Under the pieces are notes generated by a model. It was not told where the DNA came from, made no database searches, and saw nothing but the letters and a program-made list of their open reading frames with translations. The position numbers and the translations under genes are program-made. This document shows, piece by piece, positions 31,771-43,602 of a stretch of DNA of 64,000 nt (the first letter of the stretch is position 1; each line of letters opens with the position of its first letter). Source of the DNA: Cydia pomonella (lineage: Eukaryota; Arthropoda; Insecta; Lepidoptera; Tortricidae); assembly GCF_033807575.1 (NCBI RefSeq), contig NC_084721.1:5394001-5458000 (forward strand). The letters run 5' to 3'.

Positions 31771-32437
31771 ATATTAATGTAACCTTACCGCTTTCATTTT
31801 GATTTTATGTGATATAATGGTATTCGTACATAACATTATGTTCAAAAACGAATTTTGAAATAAAACACGAAATATCGGTACCGTACCGGTATAAAGCCCT
31901 GATCAGATCGTGCAGTTTTTGTATACACTCCCCAGAATGTATCCGATAGAACACCGGTAGACAAGCAATTCGACGGCCATTACTTAGAAATGTATAAAGA
32001 CTCTTAATGTTGAATCATAAAAAAAACTATTAAGTATAATCATATTAAAAAACAAACAAACAGATACAAAACAATAATCTATAATTAATTTGAGGTGTAA
32101 ATGTCTCCGTAAATTGACAGCTGTAAATATGTGAGTTATAGTTAATAATCTGTCAAATCAAAAAATAATAAATATCGTATAAAGAAAGCCTAAATTGTTT
32201 TGTTTTTATCAGAAGTGGGTCTAAAATTCATACAAAAGCACCCCAAGTAAAATCTAGTCTTCTTAGATCTCACTTAAAGCAATAAATCAAAAGCAAACCA
32301 CCCAATGTCGTAGGTATTGTATGTTATTTTTAGAAGTTAGTTTTATCTCACTGATAAATTATCATATATTATTCATATAATATCATACGAGGCAGGGTCG
32401 CATAGGTTATCAATCATATTGTTTTGTTTCACGCGAG
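31771..32437. other. Anonymous AT-rich DNA
   Basis: Nothing recognisable. Confidence 0.4.
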
Positions 32438-32545
32438 TACTTCTCCGAGATCCGCTGCGCATACGAGGTGACCGCCGCTCTCAAAAACTGGAAAGTTTTC
32501 ATGGGCTCTTCCTCACCGCCAATTTTGTATTTCTGCCAGTCCTGA
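32438..32545 (+). CDS. Possible terminal coding exon, unknown protein
   Basis: 35 codons and a TGA (32543-32545), following an AG at 32436-32437 preceded by a T-rich stretch (TTGTTTTGTTTC). The peptide reads YFSEIRCAYEVTAALKNWK.., ending in PPILYFCQS. Codons are rich in G or C at third positions (TTC, TCC, GAG, ATC, CGC, GTG, ACC), in contrast to the AT-rich surroundings. A repeat (32549 onwards) begins only a few bases after the stop. I do not recognise the family, and a chance ORF or a transposon-derived exon remain possible. Confidence 0.3.
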   Translation, partial: YFSEIRCAYEVTAALKNWKVFMGSSSPPILYFCQS

Positions 32546-32548
32546 TAG

Positions 32549-32950
32549 TTTTTCAGGGTTCCGTACCCAAAGGGTAAAACGGGACCCTATTACTAATTAA
32601 CTCGGGCGAAAGGTACCATTTCATCTCTTGGTTAACAATCTATTATACTAATAGCTCCAGTTTAGCATATATTATTATTATTATTACAAATACAAATAAG
32701 TACGTTTATTTCATTACTTTTCACAGCAATTCATAGGTACAAATATGTTTTAGGTAGGGAAGTAGTCCATCTTAGGTGCAAAGTGTAGGTAAGTATTTAT
32801 CTCAACAATGTTCAACAATTTAATTGTGTAAGTAATGAAAAAGGTGCGGGTACAGCTTGCTGGATTTTAACCCGCCTTTTAATTTTATTAAAGTGACTAC
32901 GGAACCCTACACTGAGCATGGCCCAACGTGCTCTTGAACGTTTTTTTTTA
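32549..32950 (+). repeat. GGGTTCCGTA-family repeat, internally rearranged
   Basis: Starts AGGGTTCCGTACCCAAAGGG and ends TACGGAACCCTACACTGAGC followed by GTGCTCTTGAACG. The interior contains CGGGCGAAAGGTACCATTTC and AAGCTCCAGTTTAGC-like sequence, also found at 37299..38000. An AT-rich segment (about 32670-32860) is inserted within it. Confidence 0.6.
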
Positions 32951-34139
32951 AACGCCGTATAAGTATATTTAAGGTAACTGAATGGCATAGTTAACTTTTA
33001 TTTTTGTAAAAATAAAATAGCGTATTTGTTTAGAAATGTGTATTTAAAACACCGATATCCTTGAGAAAGTTACTTAATTTAAACTCAGGAATACACCCTC
33101 GAAATTAACGGACTTTAAAACTCACCGCGTATAATAAGAACTATTTTCATCCACTTTACACATATACATATAGCTAAATTTGTCCTTAGGTACTCGCTCT
33201 AGATGAACTTGTTGTAAAACAACACTTTATTCTCGTATTCTCAACTATTCCCATTCTATAACAATACTGAAACACACAACTATTTTGTCATCGGACTTAA
33301 CTCTATCCAAAGATATTTAGACCATTGTATTCACAATACATTCCCTATCGCTATTGTATCTAACGTGGAACTATCAAGTCGTTTAAGAGGAAAGTAGACG
33401 ACCGCTTAACCATACAAACGTAGTCGCCATTTTCCTCTCTGTATTTATACACAATTTGATGTATGTTAACCTTAGCTGTGCCCGTTCGTTTTATAAGATA
33501 TAAGATAACTACAAATTGTGTCCATATTTTTGAAAACTCCTACCTTATATTTATAAAAAAAAAATCTAGGATCTCTAACCCCTTTGTGTTCTTTCTCTAG
33601 ATTTTGAGCTGTACCTGTTCATTTGACTTGATCAAATAATTAACTCAATAAGAAAACTTAATCGCGTATTAACCCGCCGTTCTCGAAACGTCGGAGGTAA
33701 ATTTAAAACTTTTACTTACGCGATTAAGTCCCGTTTCTATGAGTTAGTAATGTGTAAAAATCGTAAAAGTTTTAATCAGTGTTTTACAATATCAATTTGT
33801 GTACAAATATTTTCTAAAATGTTAATATCCAGAGAGTAAAATGGGGTAAAGGATTATGTGGAGAAGCGGTCATCCACTTTCCTCTCCAATAGCTATTGTG
33901 TCTAACGTATCCAGTCGTTTAACAATGGAGTCGTAGGAGCATCTGGCCGCAATAAAACTATGCAACAATAGGATTAAAACCTATTAGTGCTAACGGAAAT
34001 TCGTGTCGGGAGCATTCGGGGCAGTGGTGGTATCGCAGATCACTTACTAACCGAGAAAACGGACTATACAATAGAATAGAACACTCTTTACACTGAAAAA
34101 ATATGAACTATCGAGCACACATAAAGTGATTTTCATCAA
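32951..34139. other. Anonymous DNA with short repeated motif
   Basis: The motif CGACCGCTTAACCATACAAAC..CATTTTCCTCTCT near 33400-33440 recurs in variants at about 41178, 52405 and (inverted) 52740. No gene is recognised. Confidence 0.35.
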
Positions 34140-34313
34140 GATTAACTGCTATATACAATACCAAATGAAGCAAAAATGTAGGTAAATACGTAACTGTTTC
34201 ACAAAATGTAAACAAATCAACTGTTCTAGTTAGCCTGTGTACTGTATTTGCAAATGACAGTGCCTATCCGTTCGGCCAACAAAAATATGAACAAAGGGCC
34301 GCATTTTTTTATA

Positions 34314-34861
34314 CAGTAGAATCCGTTTATTATGACATCGAAAGGAATTGACAAACACGTCATAATAAGCGGACGTCATACAAAACGTTTTGTGAAATGA
34401 AAAACCTTTTTTATGTAAATATGTATGTACTTAAGTATTTTAATACAGAAACATAGTAAATACATATGTCTACATACATATTAAATCAAAATTCAAATTG
34501 TACATAATCAGCACATTATAACACATACAAGTGTATTTTTTACTGTAAGAAATCTGTAATTTTTCATTAAACCTTCAAGCGTCAATTACTCACTGAGATT
34601 CAAAACAAAAACGAGCCACGTGCCGAACGTCGTCGGGAATCAACGAACATTACCGGAGGTGTAAAGAATCATGTCGGTCATTATAACCGGACATAATTTA
34701 TTAAAAATGGGTCATAATAAGCGACATGTCACTGTAAGGGAAGTCATTATATCCGACTTTTTTATAAAGAATTTTATATGAAAACCAAACTTCGTGGTGT
34801 AATTACGTCATAATAACCGGTTGGTCAATATAGGCGGAGTCATAATAAACGGATTCTACTG
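34314..34861. mobile_element. pogo-like MITE in the left arm
   Basis: Termini CAGTAGAATCCGTTTATTAT and the exact complement, flanked by TA on both sides (34312-34313 and 34862-34863). Sub-terminal repeats of GTCATAATAA.CGGAC recur inside. The CAGTAGAA-type end and TA target resemble the Tc1/mariner-pogo (Tigger) group. No transposase. Confidence 0.75.
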
Positions 34862-35169
34862 TACTCGATTTCGTGTGGTTTTTTTCAATATAGCTCCACT
34901 ACTAGGCATTTAAGTTCTATTGATAGGATTCAAAACGAGTGGTCTATGCCATTAGCTTTCCAATTCAAAAATATAGTGGCAAAATCGACCCCCAGTTTTG
35001 GTTAATAGTCTATTTTGCGCTAAAACAAAATTGTGTACAAAGTGCACAAATGAAATGTGTCATTTTTAACAGAGATTGAGCGTTACAGAACGACATTTTT
35101 TCGGTGTTGAACGAAAATGAATTTTAACTACTTAGTGAATATATGTTAAACTGAAATACATAAATAAAT

Positions 35170-35404
35170 AAGAACTTATCTAAAGTTCTCATTTAGATAT
35201 CGTTTGTATGTCGTATAATTGACAGAAGCAGCTCGATTCGGGGCAATGTCACTTTGACGTTGTACGAAATATCGTAGATAGATCTTATTGGGATCACAGC
35301 GGAATCGAAATAAACGTCATTTTTGACATGTCGTTTAGTTATCGATCTTTTAAAGATCTTTCCAAGATCTTAAACGTGTCTTAATCATTCTTCGAATCGG
35401 GCCG
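35170..35404. mobile_element. MITE (GGCCCGATTCGAA family), left end missing
   Basis: Matches 41410..41679 through TTCTCATTTAG.TATCGTTTG, ATTGACAGAAGCAGCTCG, AGATCTTATTGGGATCACAG and ATTCTTCGAATCGGGCCG. Its left terminus is absent. Confidence 0.7.
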
Positions 35405-35583
35405 ACACGGCCCGTTTATGCCAAAAACGTATTAATTAAATGCGGGGTCATTACGAAATAGTCTACGATCTGTTCACTCACGGATGGAACGGATGGATAA
35501 CATCATGAGTTACTTTGCTTAGTCATTTGTAAAATGTGTTAGTATAGGTACCGAGAATTTACCTGTTTGTGAGAATGTGTACT

Positions 35584-35692
35584 TATAGTTGTGCCGTTCT
35601 CGAGAATGTTCTCCGTTTTGTATGGGGAATATTCTCGCGCGAGAACATTCCCCATAGCAAACGGATTTTTTTTTCGAGACAGCACAACTATA
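35584..35692. mobile_element. Foldback hairpin element, 109 bp
   Basis: TATAGTTGTGC at the left and GCACAACTATA at the right enclose a second inverted pair around CCGTTTTGTATGGGGAAT and its near complement, centred on TCGCGCGA. Two overlapping short ORFs here are shadows of the palindrome. Confidence 0.65.
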
Positions 35693-36800
35693 CATGTGTA
35701 CTACGTACGTGGATGTGGAGCTATGGAGTTTGTGCCAAGAGTATTAAGTAAACGGAAATATATATTTAATTTTATCTGTAATATCACGATAGTATATTCA
35801 ATTTTCTTTTAAAAACGTAAACAAAAATATCATAAACCGTAAAATATATTCACAGGTTTGGGAACAAATCAAATAATTTTTATCTAATATTTTGATTTGT
35901 ATTTTTCTTTGATATATGATATCTATTTCAGTTTAACATAAATTCGCTACGGAGTAAAAAAATCATCTAACTAACACACCAAAAAATTGTCGTTTTGTAA
36001 CACTCAATCTCTGTTAAAAATTACACTTTTAATTTGTGCACTTTGTACACAATATTGTTTTAGCGCAAAATAGACTATTAGTAAAAACTGGGGGCCGATT
36101 TCGCCACTGAAAAAATCTGTGGGAAACGGCCAAATGATATTTTTGAAATAAAAGCAAGAAAAATAAAAATCTAGTGGTATAGACCACTCATTTTCAATCC
36201 TATGCCTCCTAATCCTATCGAACTTAAATGCCTAGTGGTGGAGATATACTGAAACAGTCGCACGAAACCGAGCATTTAAAAAATCAGCCCTCTGTTCATC
36301 TTTTTTATAACACTTGCTCAAAAAAGATCTTATTAAGTAAATGCAGGTGTGCCGAACAACAAAGGCCTATTTTGTTCCTGCGGGAGTTATGGATTGTGTA
36401 TTTTTTATTTATTATGTCACTTATTCATACAAACCAAGTAGCATAAATGAGTTTTATCTTAAAAAACTGACGTTGATAATTTAATATTTTTGTTTATGTT
36501 TAAAATAATTTAATTTGATTAATTTAACAGCCGTTTAAAATATTTTTACATAATTTTCAATCGTGGCTGTCAAGAACAAAATGGGGGACGAATGTTTGAT
36601 ATGTCACCGTATTTAAGAATTATTTCGCATACCCCCCTCGTTGCACAATGAACTATTGTTGGCCGAATGGATAGGCACTGTCATTTCCAAGTACAGGTAC
36701 ACTGGCTAACTAGAAAAGTTAATTTGTTTACCTTTTGTGGAACAGTTACGTATTTACCTACAGTTTTGCTTCATTTGTTTTGGCATACCAATTAATGAAT

Positions 36801-37298
36801 ATTAAAATACAAAGAAAAAATAGACAATATAAAATACAATTGATAGATAATCCATATTTAATATAAATAAATAAATTGTAAAAAAAAAACAATTTCCATT
36901 ACCCATATACGGCGTAACCACTCGATATAAGGGAACAGTAGAAAACTGGAAACTATGTACATTGTGACAGCAATCATTGTGTCCCAAAAATATGAATTTC
37001 AGTTCTGAAACTGTTTCTGAAAACAAATATAATATTCAGGGTGTAGCGTAACATTTCTCCTGCACAACTTTTTTTTTGTTTTTGCCTGAACTGTTTCACT
37101 CGGAATAATCTTTAGAAGGTATTTTCAGAAACATAAACATGAAAGCAAATGCCACGCTTTATTTTTACCCAAATACATTAAAACCAGAAGAAAACCTCAA
37201 TATACACGGTGTTTTTTTTTCCCTAGTTAACTTCGGGGTATGGCTAAGAACATTTAAGGAAACTGGATGGAGTTGCACTTTTTTAATTTTCTTTTTTT
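36801..37298. other. Anonymous AT-rich DNA
   Basis: Nothing recognisable. Confidence 0.4.
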
Positions 37299-38000
37299 AG
37301 GGTTCCGTAGCCAAATGGCATAAAACGGAACCCTTATAGTTTCGCCATGTCCGTCTGTCTGTCTGTCTGTCTGTCTGTCCGAGGCTTTGCTCCGTGGTCG
37401 TTAGTGCTAGAAAGCTGAAATTTGGCATGGATATATAAATCAATAAAGCTGACAAAGTCGTACAATAAAATCTAAAAATATAATTTTTTTTAGGGTACCT
37501 CCCCTACACGTAAAGTGGGGGTGAATTTTTTTTTTCGCTTCAACCCTATAGTGTGGGGTATCGTTGGAAAGGTCTTTCAAAACTAATAGGGGTTTTCAAG
37601 AATCATTTTTTGATAAAGTGAATATATTCGGAGATAATCGCTCCAAAAGAAAAAAAAAATGTGTCCCCCCCCTCTAACTTTTGAACCATAGGTCCAAAAA
37701 ATATGAAAAAAATCGTGGAAGTAGAGCTTAAGAAAGACATTAAATGAAAACTATAGCGGACATGATCAGTTTAGCTGTTTTTGAGTTATCGCAAAAAGTT
37801 TTCCCTTCATAGTAAAAAGACTTACTTTAATTAGGTACTGATTATGCAAATTTGCCTATTTGTTTAACTCGGGTGAAAGGTACCGTTTCATCCCTTGGTT
37901 AACAATTTTCTATACTTTAAGCTCCAGTTTAGCTTATTGTGACGGAAGAGTAACTACGGAACCCTACACTGAGCGTGGCCCGACATGCTCTTGGCCGGTT
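37299..38000 (+). repeat. GGGTTCCGTA-family repeat, long form
   Basis: About 700 bp from AGGGTTCCGTAGCCAAATGG, a (GTCT)n stretch at about 37351-37378, GGTACCTCCCCTACACGTAA, GGGTATCGTTGGAAAGGTCT and GGTACCGTTTCATCCCTTGG to TACGGAACCCTACACTGAGC and CTTGGCCGGTT. The AGGGTTCCGTA near the start and TACGGAACCCT near the end are inverted repeats. No ORF. A truncated copy is at 53346..53480. Confidence 0.7.
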
Positions 38001-38186
38001 ATTTTAAAGTAAGTAATAGCGTTGTTGTTGTAACACGGACATCATTATTTAAATCCTCCAAATAATTGGGAACTATAACATATCAATGACATTTCGAATA
38101 TCGATCGTTCGAGATAGTACTTGCGTTTAGTAATATAATCATTAATATGTTAACAGACCCTGAGGTACACAATCGTAGGGCCTTGT

Positions 38187-38326
38187 CGCGTAGCCAACAT
38201 TACAATCGTTAACGCTCCGTAGCGTAGCGTAGTCAGCTCTCTCTATCACTCTTCCATATTAGTGCGACTGTGACCGTTGCGTCTCGTTCGCCACGGAGCG
38301 TGAATGATAGGAACGTTGGCTACGCG
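38187..38326. mobile_element. TIR MITE (CGCGTAGCCAAC family)
   Basis: Ends CGCGTAGCCAACATTACAAT and the approximate complement finishing CGTTGGCTACGCG, with inner inverted CGCTCCGTAGCG / CGCCACGGAGCG. A partial copy is at 43271..43360. Confidence 0.7.
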
Positions 38327-38988
38327 GGCTTATCAGATAAAAATAAATCATCGGTTAAAATGGAGTTAAATAGAATTCCGGTTTCTTTAAGAGTTACTCA
38401 ATTTTAGCCCAGGAATGCACTCTTGAAATTAACGGACTTGTGTACTATATACAGATAACTAAGCACAAAAAAATAAAGTTAAAGATAAAGTTATTTGTAT
38501 GTATTACAGCAGGACAATTTGAACTTACATTCCTATATCAAAATAATGTCATTGTGTTATCAATTATCATTCACGCGTGCATTTCACTCGTACTCCGTAC
38601 ATATTGGCGCAAACGAGATTCAAGGATGATTTACAACAAAATGACATAAATTAGATATCATTTAGACATAAAACTGTAACTTATAATTGGCATTCATGTA
38701 TTAACAGTGGGTATGACTGTTTTCGACGTAGCATCAAAATTTCAATAAACGAGGTGTCAATCGAGTCGTTTTTGTCGCTCCAGTGACATACTTAACCAAT
38801 AGACAACTTTTTTTACTATAAAGAAGACCAAACTGTTACGATTTGTTCTATAAAATATATTGTTCTCTAGTGATATAAAATAGAGACACCTATAATATAA
38901 TAATAAAAAAGAGCTTAATTTCTTCCACGTATCCTTTAAAACAAAATAAATATATAAATTAAAATAAAAGAATTTAACTTAAAAAATA
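38327..38988. other. Anonymous AT-rich DNA
   Basis: Nothing recognisable; a 69-codon ORF at 38440..38649 has no motif. Confidence 0.4.
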
Positions 38989-38991
38989 TGT

Positions 38992-39129
38992 GGGCGCCTT
39001 TCGGGTAAAAGCCTCCCTCAAAGTATTCCACTTCTCTCTATCTTGGGTTGTCTCTAGGCATTTTGGACCCACCGTTGTTACTAATTCGTCTGACCATCTG
39101 CCACGTGGTCGACCTTTGCCTCGATCGAC
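38992..39129 (-). pseudogene. RTE-type LINE ORF C-terminal fragment
   Basis: The minus-strand frame reads VDRGKGRPRGRWSDELV and then ETTQDREKWNTLREAFTRK, the typical end of an RTE-clade polyprotein. No RT motif remains. It lies about 130 bp from another LINE fragment in the opposite orientation. Confidence 0.75.
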
Positions 39130-39249
39130 GCAAATAAGTAATTTCTGATTTCTGAATCTTCTTTGTTATATTCCTTGCAGAGAGTCGTGGTCAACTGATC
39201 AGGCACAGATGTTGCTTGTTGTACGATCTCTCTGGCTTTTTCCGCGGTT

Positions 39250-39460
39250 TGAGGTTATTCTCGCCTTTCGACTCTCGTAAAGACCCGCATACTCAGTTTT
39301 TTCGGTCACGTCTCCAGGCGAGACAATCACTCTAGAGCCGTGGTGCAGGGTAGAGGAAGCGTAACAAGACCGCGTAAAAGGCAACCTATGCAATGGACTG
39401 ACCAAATCAAATCTGTCATGGAATGACCCCGCATTTGCCAGAATTACCTCCAACCGCGGA
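39250..39460 (+). pseudogene. LINE ORF C-terminal fragment, plus strand
   Basis: Frames read RILSFFGHVSRRDN, then after a shift RAVVQGRGSVTRPRKRQP and MQWTDQIKSVME before a stop. This is the 'GHV-R-D/ GRR-GR-P-W-D' end of an RTE-like or related LINE. It is frameshifted and carries an early stop. Confidence 0.65.
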
Positions 39461-40559
39461 CCAATACGTCATCCAAATTGTTTACGTAAATCGCATAAAC
39501 AATCCTCAAACCCTATCAACACTATCGTACCTTGTTAGGATCAAGTGAACAGTTGAAAACAACGCCGGCTTACAATTAATCCAAACCAGACTGAACTCCT
39601 GACTTCTCGGAACTGCTCTGTACACGCCGCACTGCAGTCACAGATTACATTCTAATAGCAGATATGGATCATATACATTTTATTGTATGTTTAACTAGTA
39701 CGTCGTTCCTGTAGACATCGCAAAGTTAAGAGAATCAAAAGCTAATTTTTGGATTGCACCTTTACAGGAGGGATACATTTTTTTAATATTTGAAACACGA
39801 AAAAAATATACCTGGGACGTTAACTTTTGAAGTTATGTCCACAGAAGTGACCTTTTTCTGAAAAAACTTTATTGCTTTTTTGAAATGTGTTTGAGCCATA
39901 AGCTGTTTCCATTTCCAATAATTCGACCTCGAATCATGTCATGACTTGGTCGCGCGGTGAGAAAATTATTTTGTTAACTGGTTAAGAGCAATGCAGAGGT
40001 TGTGGGTCCTGCCGGAAGCGTAATTTTTTCCATTATTCTTTTGCTAAAAAATTTTTAATATCGCTCGCAAACGTAGTATCTTCTTATTAAAATGTAAATT
40101 ATTTTGTATTTTGTGTTTACAAGGATTAGAAAATAATTAATTATGGGCACATACTTATTATTCCTTTAACATAAAAATATTATTCTCTTAAGGCAAACAA
40201 TTCTGGTAAAACCCTGTCGATTTACAAAGGTAAATCGACATTAATAGAGAAAATCAACATGTTGTCTTAACACTGAGGACTGACCTCTTCGAAACAAAAC
40301 ATCTAAATCGGATATTTTGTCTCGAAGAAATAACTCTTATTTGCTTATTAGTTACTTATATTTCCCATGTAAAAATAACCAGACCACTTTGCACATGTAC
40401 ATTAAAAATATAGTAAAAAAAATCGTAAATGTAGTGAAAACATAGAACAATCGTACTTTCTTAATTACTTCAACTCATTTCGACGTAGTTTTAACCACTT
40501 AATTACATCGTGTTAGAGCATTTACGTACCTTACAAATTATATCATTCTGAGTCGTCAG

Positions 40560-40604
<45 letters not shown>

Positions 40605-41009
40605 CTCGGACCACACTTACTTTGAACAAATTTTGGAGTAATAATGCATATATATTCTCATAAGCTTCAAGTAAGCGTAGAACTGGGCGTGAAAACTTAG
40701 CCTGGTCCCACTTTAATAACTCCCGTTTTTGTTAGTGGTGACTCTGTAGCGTCATTTAATCTGCGTCGTGGCTGTAAAGTAATAGCGAAGTTATGGACGC
40801 AGCCTTGTATACCGTCTAACGCGCGCCACGACCGCAGCCAATTCGCGCCGACCCCACTACATTGAATTGCGGAACCATAACCCGTCCGAACTAATTGTTG
40901 GTAGAAAATACTGGAATTATCTGTGCCGTTACGTCAATAATAATTTACAAAAGTTATTTTGCAGTTTTAGAAGCTTTGTTTTAGTGAAGCAAGCCACGGA
41001 TTGACTAGA
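39461..41009. other. Anonymous DNA with CA microsatellite
   Basis: Contains (CA)n at 40564..40600. A less AT-rich patch at 40735-40870 (GCGTCGTGGCTGTAAAG..) has no identified origin. A possible decayed tRNA-like segment near 39980-40020 was too weak to call. Confidence 0.35.
40564..40600. repeat. (CA)n microsatellite
   Basis: About 18 uninterrupted CA units. Confidence 0.95.
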
Positions 41010-41152
41010 AAAAATTGTCCCACGACATGTCTCACCAGCAACTTCGGGTGAAGTGCCGCGATATTGCCAGACTTCGCTCGAGATGTCGGGTGACATTGTG
41101 TGCCACATATGACTGTAATGCGCGCGCGTGTCCTGGGACAATTGTTTCCAGT
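41010..41152. mobile_element. Short TIR element (AATTGTCCCA)
   Basis: AAAATTGTCCCACGACATG on the left is mirrored by GTGTCCTGGGACAATTGTTT on the right, about 140 bp apart. The 119-codon minus-strand ORF across it is a shadow. Confidence 0.45.
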
Positions 41153-41409
41153 CTATCCTTGGTTTGAGGATAGTGGATGACCGCTTGTCCATACAAACAT
41201 GCTTGCCTTTAGTTTCCCTGGATTTAACATTATGGAAAAAAATACACTTTACGCTATATAGCTTTAGTACTTCGTGATAATGGGACAATCTTACAAAAAT
41301 CGAACCAGCCCCACCGTAAGCTTCAAAAGGTTTATGTTATGGATACTAAATATATGACGATATTTACTCACATAAGGATATAAGGATGGGAAGGATGTCG
41401 TATGACATA

Positions 41410-41679
41410 CGGCCCGATTCGAAGAATGAGATACGATAACGATAACTTCTGGTTTAGATAAGTTCTCATTTAGTTATCGTTTGTATGTCGTATAATTGAC
41501 AGAAGCAGCTCGATTCGGGCAACTAATGTCACTTTGATCATCATGATCGTAGATAGATCTTATTGGGATCACAGCGGAGTCGAAATAAACGTCAATTTTA
41601 ACATTTGGTTCAGTTATCGATCTTTTAAAGGTATTTCCAAGATCTTAAATGAGTCATAATCATTCTTCGAATCGGGCCG
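41410..41679. mobile_element. MITE (GGCCCGATTCGAA family), complete
   Basis: 270 bp, with termini CGGCCCGATTCGAAGAATGA and the exact complement. It shares its interior with 35170..35404. Confidence 0.8.
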
Positions 41680-42264
41680 ATAAAGTTGTTTTCGTTTAGA
41701 TATTCATTTTGCGTTACGAAACTTACAAAAACGTTTGCTCTCGCGACAATATTATGCGGCAAAATACATTGTCTCTATTACTCAGGACAACGCTAATTAC
41801 AATCCAAATATCAGTGGTAAATTTGTGTAACTTGTTGAGCAAGGTGACGCCATAACTCGAGACGCTTGCTAAATTTATATTTAAAGCAATACAAAAGTTA
41901 AACCCTGCAAGCTCGCCGTTCAGACAATAGCGGAATACAGGCGACAGCGAGGCGAGACACTTTAGAAAATTTTAGAAAATTCTTGGTAATTTTCTCACGA
42001 AAACTTGGTAATTTTCGCTCGCGTTTCGGACGTAGAGCATAAATCATTGAACTTGTTTTGTTTATAACGCAAACTTTATCAACGGTGTTAACAAGCGAGT
42101 GTTCTGTAGGCGTCTACAAAGCCATTTAAGGTGAGGGAATGAGTTTCGGAAGCAGAAATAAGATTTAAAGGTGACGCTTCTATACGCTGTTTTGTAGTCA
42201 ACTTTAATGAATAGATTACTTAATGGGTACTGAAGCAGGTTCCTATGTATTTTTATTAAATGTG
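41680..42264. other. Anonymous DNA
   Basis: No feature recognised. Confidence 0.4.
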
Positions 42265-42360
42265 AGTTTTCAGAAAATATTTAGTGTACGCAATTAGCAT
42301 GAGCAGTTAAGAAAAATTATCGCTGTCAGTTTTGTGACAACAATTAAGCATGAAATCTTT
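42265..42360. mobile_element. One-sided copy of the AGTTTTCAGAAAATA MITE
   Basis: Matches the left terminus of 11352..11743 through GCAATTAGCATGAG, TTAAGAAAAATTA and ACAATTAAGCATG. The right terminus is not found. Confidence 0.55.
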
Positions 42361-43270
42361 ATTAGAATCCACTTTTTGCCTTTTCTAAATTGTAATATGG
42401 CTTATCGTTTATGAAATGAACACCCAAACCACGTTTTTATGAAATTTAATAACTCACGTTAATACAGTATTTTTTTGAAATCTCCCAAATATATCATACA
42501 TCAAATTTATATGTTTTTAAACGACACTTTTATATCCAATCAAATCTTTCTCGTATGGTTCAAATCATCACTTAGAAACAACACAACTTTTTATAATGAT
42601 TTCAGCCGCCTCACGCACGCTATGTTAATAAAATATGGTGTTCTATGACAAAAAAGTGCTAAGAATATAAGAAAAGCATTTTTAATTGTACACAAACACG
42701 AAAGTGGTAGAAAACCATCGCTGATGTTACAAAAACCTTTACAGAAAATCACAATAAAATCGGCAATCCGTTTCAGAAATAAGTGGGAAAGTAGTTGGCT
42801 TAATCAACCTCTCGCAGTAAACGCATTATATTCAATTTCAATTATTTATTTGTATCGATCCATATAGTGTTAGTACAGTACAGAGAATCTTAAAATTAAT
42901 TGGGGTTAGTGACATATAATTTACAAATAACTGAAAACACACACACATGGCACATTAAGACAACACAAAAATAATTATAATAAAATAAATAAAATAAAAT
43001 AATATCTAGGCAATCTAGATACACCATTTTTCAGCATCTGTTGCTGCCACATGCAGATTGCATCTATCTTACCTGCAAACACAAATTAGACCATTACAAT
43101 ATTATACCATCGTCTTTCTTTTGAGTCATGTTACTAGTACCACCTAGTTTCTTGGCACTTATCGGCTGAATGTACTTGGATGAATCAGGTTTTTACTTAT
43201 TTTCTTTTACGACAGCAAAACTTACCAGACGATGTTGGATTCATAATAAATACAAAGACTCAAGAAATAG
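42361..43270. other. Anonymous AT-rich DNA
   Basis: The part at about 42836-43080 (TATTTATTTGTATCGATCC..ATGCAGATTGC) could be a LINE 3' UTR in minus orientation, unproven. Confidence 0.3.
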
Positions 43271-43360
43271 TACACGCTCTGTATTGTAGCGTAGTTATCT
43301 CTGTCTATATTAGTGCGACAGATACAGTTGCGTTTCGTTCGCTACGGAGCGTTAACGATT
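43271..43360. mobile_element. Partial MITE (CGCTACGGAGCGTTAACGA)
   Basis: Related to 38187..38326 through TATTAGTGCGAC, GTTGCGT.TCGTTCGC and CACGGAGCG/TACGGAGCGTTAACGA. The outer TIR is lost. Confidence 0.55.
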
Positions 43361-43500
43361 GCCTTCAAATGAACCAATCCTGTATATTAATCATTCTTAA
43401 AAGAACTTTTGACGCAGGAGAAAGAAATTTCTTATTGAAAGTCAGCACTAGTGCATTTTTCCAATAATAGGGCCTGTTCTTAAAGTCAGTCAGTACGTAC

Positions 43501-43602
43501 AGTCAGACCAAGATACGTTGGCAGCGATTTTGATAGCCCATCCTGTGCAAGTGTTAAGTAAACATCATAATTTCATAGAGATTTAAGTATCTTGGTCTGA
43601 CT
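43501..43602. mobile_element. Short MITE (AGTCAGACCAAGATAC)
   Basis: AGTCAGACCAAGATAC and GTATCTTGGTCTGACT are exact inverted ends of a 102-bp element carrying GGCAGCGATTTTGATAGCCC. Confidence 0.75.

Larger units (their letters stand above)
34140..36800. repeat. Large imperfect inverted repeat (about 0.5-kb arms)
   Basis: Left arm 34140-35163 and right arm 35921-36800 are reverse complements by eye. Outer parts share CAAATGAAGC..TGTAGGTAAATACGTAAC, AGTTAGCC, ATGACAGTGCCTATCC and TTCGGCCAACAA. Inner parts share CTAGGCATTTAAGTTC, GAGTGGTCTAT, TTTTGCGCTAAAACAA, GTGTACAAAGTGCACAA and AACAGAGATTGAG. The left arm is interrupted by a 548-bp MITE and the right arm has about 350 extra bases (about 36308-36655). 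The centre (35164-35920) holds another MITE and a foldback hairpin. It may be a large foldback transposon or an old inverted duplication. Confidence 0.8.

Noticed and set aside
39975..40020. tRNA-like segment (CTGGTTAAGAGC and GTGGGTCCTGCC)
   Set aside because: The B box lacks the conserved GGTTCGANTCC core and no SINE body follows.
40929..41288. 119-codon minus-strand ORF
   Set aside because: It overlaps a short TIR element and has no recognisable domain or codon bias.
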